A stretch of DNA of 6,783 bases from CAZTGZ01 sp044339595 (GTDB lineage Bacteria; Bacteroidota; Bacteroidia; NS11-12g; UBA9320). The stretch spans positions 1 through 6,783 of the forward strand of contig JBIIVF010000128.1 of assembly GCA_044339595.1 (NCBI GenBank), written 5' to 3'. The translations under genes and the position numbers were made by a program. Each line of letters starts with the position of its first letter. The stretch's first letter is position 1. The notes beneath the pieces were generated by a model. The model was not told the DNA's origin, made no database searches, and saw only the letters and a list, made by a program, of their open reading frames with translations. Of this stretch, positions 5,804 to 6,783 are shown piece after piece.

Positions 5804-5853
5804 ACCGGCGGATCCGGTAATATCGGTATTATTGGCGGACGCAGTCCGCCGGT
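5804..5853. repeat. Compact cluster of competing palindromes (REP-like or terminator)
   Basis: Three inverted repeats share this 50-base stretch: ACCGG/CCGGT around CGGAT at 5804-5818; ACCGGCGGA (5804-5812) with TCCGCCGGT (5845-5853), a perfect 9-bp match; and GGCGGAC-GCA-GTCCGCC at 5834-5850, extendable with A-T and G-U pairs to 5831-5853. They cannot all form at once. The last one begins ten bases beyond the stop of the methyltransferase gene and may act as its terminator, but no T-run follows on either strand. Its high GC content in an AT-rich gap resembles repetitive extragenic palindromes. Confidence 0.6.
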
Positions 5854-5862
5854 ACCATCCCC

Positions 5863-6477
5863 TTATTTTTTAAAGAAGGTACAAAACACAAAATTTTGCG
5901 TAGCTCCTGCCGGTGTGATATGATCTTCACGCAGGCAATCCTCTTTTTGAAATTGAGCAGTTTCGAATAATACGGTCATTTTTTGTTCATCATATTGACT
6001 GATTTCCAGACCGCTGCACTTCTTCGGCCCATCTACAGAAAAGGTTCCGATAACAAGATGACCGGACACTGCTTTTTCTATCACCTGGATATACGTTTCT
6101 AGATCCTTTTCATGGGTTAAAAAGTGAAACGCTGCCCGATCGTGCCAGATGTTATAGATTGTATCCGGTTTAAAATCCCTGATATCGCAAACAATCCAAT
6201 GCACCGAATTCGCCTTTTCCCCCAGTCGGACTCTAGCTCTATGGATGGCCGATTCTGAGATATCCAATACGGTGAGGTTGGTAAACCCTTCGTCGAGCAG
6301 ATAATCCACCAAACGGCTATCGCCCCCACCAACATCGATGATGGCGGCATCTTTCTCAGGATGATATTGATGAATCAATTGCAGTGAAAGATGTGGTTTT
6401 TCCTGCGTCCAACTCACTTCATACGGCTGTTTATGCTGATAAATATGCTCCCAATGTGCTTTGTGGTCTTCTATCAT
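5863..6477 (-). CDS. Class I SAM-dependent methyltransferase, substrate unknown
   Basis: A cytoplasmic Rossmann-fold methyltransferase of 204 residues. The SAM-binding motif I is AAIIDVGGGDSRLVDYLL at 44-61; the acidic residue that typically contacts the SAM ribose is Asp72 in VLDISESAI; a further motif is CDIRDF at 97-102. The segment WHDRAAFHFLT (111-121) occupies the position of motif IV and together with GPKKCSGLEISQY (150-162) looks like the substrate-side signature of a particular subfamily; I cannot name the substrate. The N-terminus HWEHIYQHKQPYEVSWTQEKPHLSL resembles the opening of thiopurine or tellurite-type methyltransferases, which is only a similarity. The next in-frame ATG is far downstream, so the start at 6477 is well supported. 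It appears to be a single-gene unit, with a palindrome cluster just past its stop. Confidence 0.92.
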   Translation of the reverse strand: MIEDHKAHWEHIYQHKQPYEVSWTQEKPHLSLQLIHQYHPEKDAAIIDVGGGDSRLVDYLLDEGFTNLTVLDISESAIHRARVRLGEKANSVHWIVCDIRDFKPDTIYNIWHDRAAFHFLTHEKDLETYIQVIEKAVSGHLVIGTFSVDGPKKCSGLEISQYDEQKMTVLFETAQFQKEDCLREDHITPAGATQNFVFCTFFKK

Positions 6478-6481
6478 GATT

Positions 6482-6489
6482 CAAAGATA
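6482..6489 (-). promoter_or_regulatory. Predicted -7 promoter box of the methyltransferase gene
   Basis: The minus strand reads TATCTTTG, a perfect TAnnTTTG, only four bases before the ATG at 6477. Transcription would begin within a few bases of the start codon, implying a leaderless or nearly leaderless mRNA. No -33 TTTG is found at normal spacing. Confidence 0.45.
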
Positions 6490-6696
6490 AAACGGTCCCT
6501 AGAGAGGATTGGTGACTTTGATTACAAAAGAGGAACATCGGTCTGCGTTCGAACCAAACGCATTTATGGTAAAACAATCATGTTTCTCCGTAATTCAAAT
6601 CTTGTATTGGCCATGTTGGAGCCTTTAAACGAACTTGGAATAAATCAAAGATTAAAGACCAAAATAAGGGTTAAAGTCGTTCAATCTTTGAAACAC
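6490..6696. other. Intergenic stretch, no convincing gene
   Basis: A plus-strand open frame crosses this stretch and stops at 6727-6729. Its only internal ATG (6580) would give 49 basic residues (MFLRNSNLVLAMLEPLNELG at the start) with no recognisable motif or promoter. A 6-bp hairpin TGCGTT/AACGCA lies at 6544-6562. I see no RNA gene here. Confidence 0.4.
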
Positions 6697-6728
6697 CAAA
6701 AAATTGTAATTCGACTCAAAAAATTGTA
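6697..6728 (+). repeat. 12-bp direct repeat with 20-bp period at the promoter of the 6754 gene
   Basis: CAAAAAATTGTA occurs exactly at 6697-6708 and 6717-6728. The 20-bp period places both copies on the same face of the helix. The first copy contains the presumed -33 element and the second provides the first two bases of the -7 box, so a protein bound to the pair would compete with polymerase. Confidence 0.75.
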
Positions 6729-6734
6729 GGTTTG
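6703..6734 (+). promoter_or_regulatory. Predicted promoter of the 6754 gene
   Basis: A perfect -7 box TAGGTTTG lies at 6727-6734, with ATTG (three of four bases of TTTG) at 6703-6706 and 20 bp between them. The predicted start is near 6738-6742, giving a 12-16 base leader before the ATG at 6754. Confidence 0.6.
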
Positions 6735-6753
6735 TAAAATTAAACGTCAACAA

Positions 6754-6783
6754 ATGAAGATTAGGTTTTTAATGATGGCCTTA
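6754..6783 (+). CDS. Start of a probably secreted protein (cut by window edge)
   Basis: Ten codons are visible, MKIRFLMMAL, open at the right edge. A lysine/arginine start followed by a hydrophobic stretch is what a signal peptide looks like, and a good promoter stands at the proper distance upstream. Nothing can be said about function. Confidence 0.6.
   Translation, partial: MKIRFLMMAL

Noticed and set aside
6541..6562. GTTCGAACC resembling a tRNA T-arm
   Set aside because: It is inside a simple 6-bp hairpin with a 7-base loop, but no acceptor stem, anticodon arm or D-arm can be placed around it.
6391..6729. Plus-strand open frame of 112 codons
   Set aside because: Its first quarter is antisense to the N-terminus of the methyltransferase, the remainder has no motif or promoter, and the better plus-strand promoter serves the ATG at 6754.

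Overview
The window looks like a chromosomal segment from a member of the Bacteroidota. Four signs point there: (1) matches to the Bacteroidota promoter box TAnnTTTG lie just upstream of several genes; (2) there are no obvious Shine-Dalgarno sequences; (3) the secreted proteins have signal peptides ending in SA/Q or WA/Q; (4) the Cas9 and its tracrRNA are of the type II-C kind common in this phylum. I cannot name a genus.

Left part (1-1577): the edge of a type II-C CRISPR-Cas locus. The minus strand carries the first 453 codons of cas9, running off the left edge, with RuvC-I, an arginine-rich bridge helix and recognition-lobe sequence. Head-to-head with it, on the plus strand at about 1397-1463, is a convincing tracrRNA: an anti-repeat, a nexus hairpin and a terminator hairpin with a GCAA loop and a T-run. 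Its promoter lies almost on top of the cas9 start codon. No CRISPR repeat, cas1 or cas2 is in the window; if present they should lie to the left, beyond cas9.

Middle and right part (1578-6783): ordinary chromosomal genes, mostly single-gene units with their own promoters. In order: an RluA-type pseudouridine synthase (-), a voltage-gated-type potassium channel with a histidine-rich tail (+), a secreted probable outer-membrane protein of unknown function (+), an exported Mn-type superoxide dismutase with an extra C-terminal His/Cys helical domain (-), a seven-helix membrane protein that looks like DUF6629 (-), a structured intergenic region with palindromes and a possible decayed gene fragment, a class I SAM-dependent methyltransferase (-), and the first ten codons of another probably secreted protein (+) behind a clear promoter with a 20-bp-period direct repeat.

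The genes right of 1578 do not form an obvious pathway together. The points most worth following are the compact cas9/tracrRNA head-to-head control region, the SOD fusion, and the promoter and palindrome signals between genes. I found no convincing wholly new system; the CRISPR part is a recognisable type II-C locus cut by the window edge.
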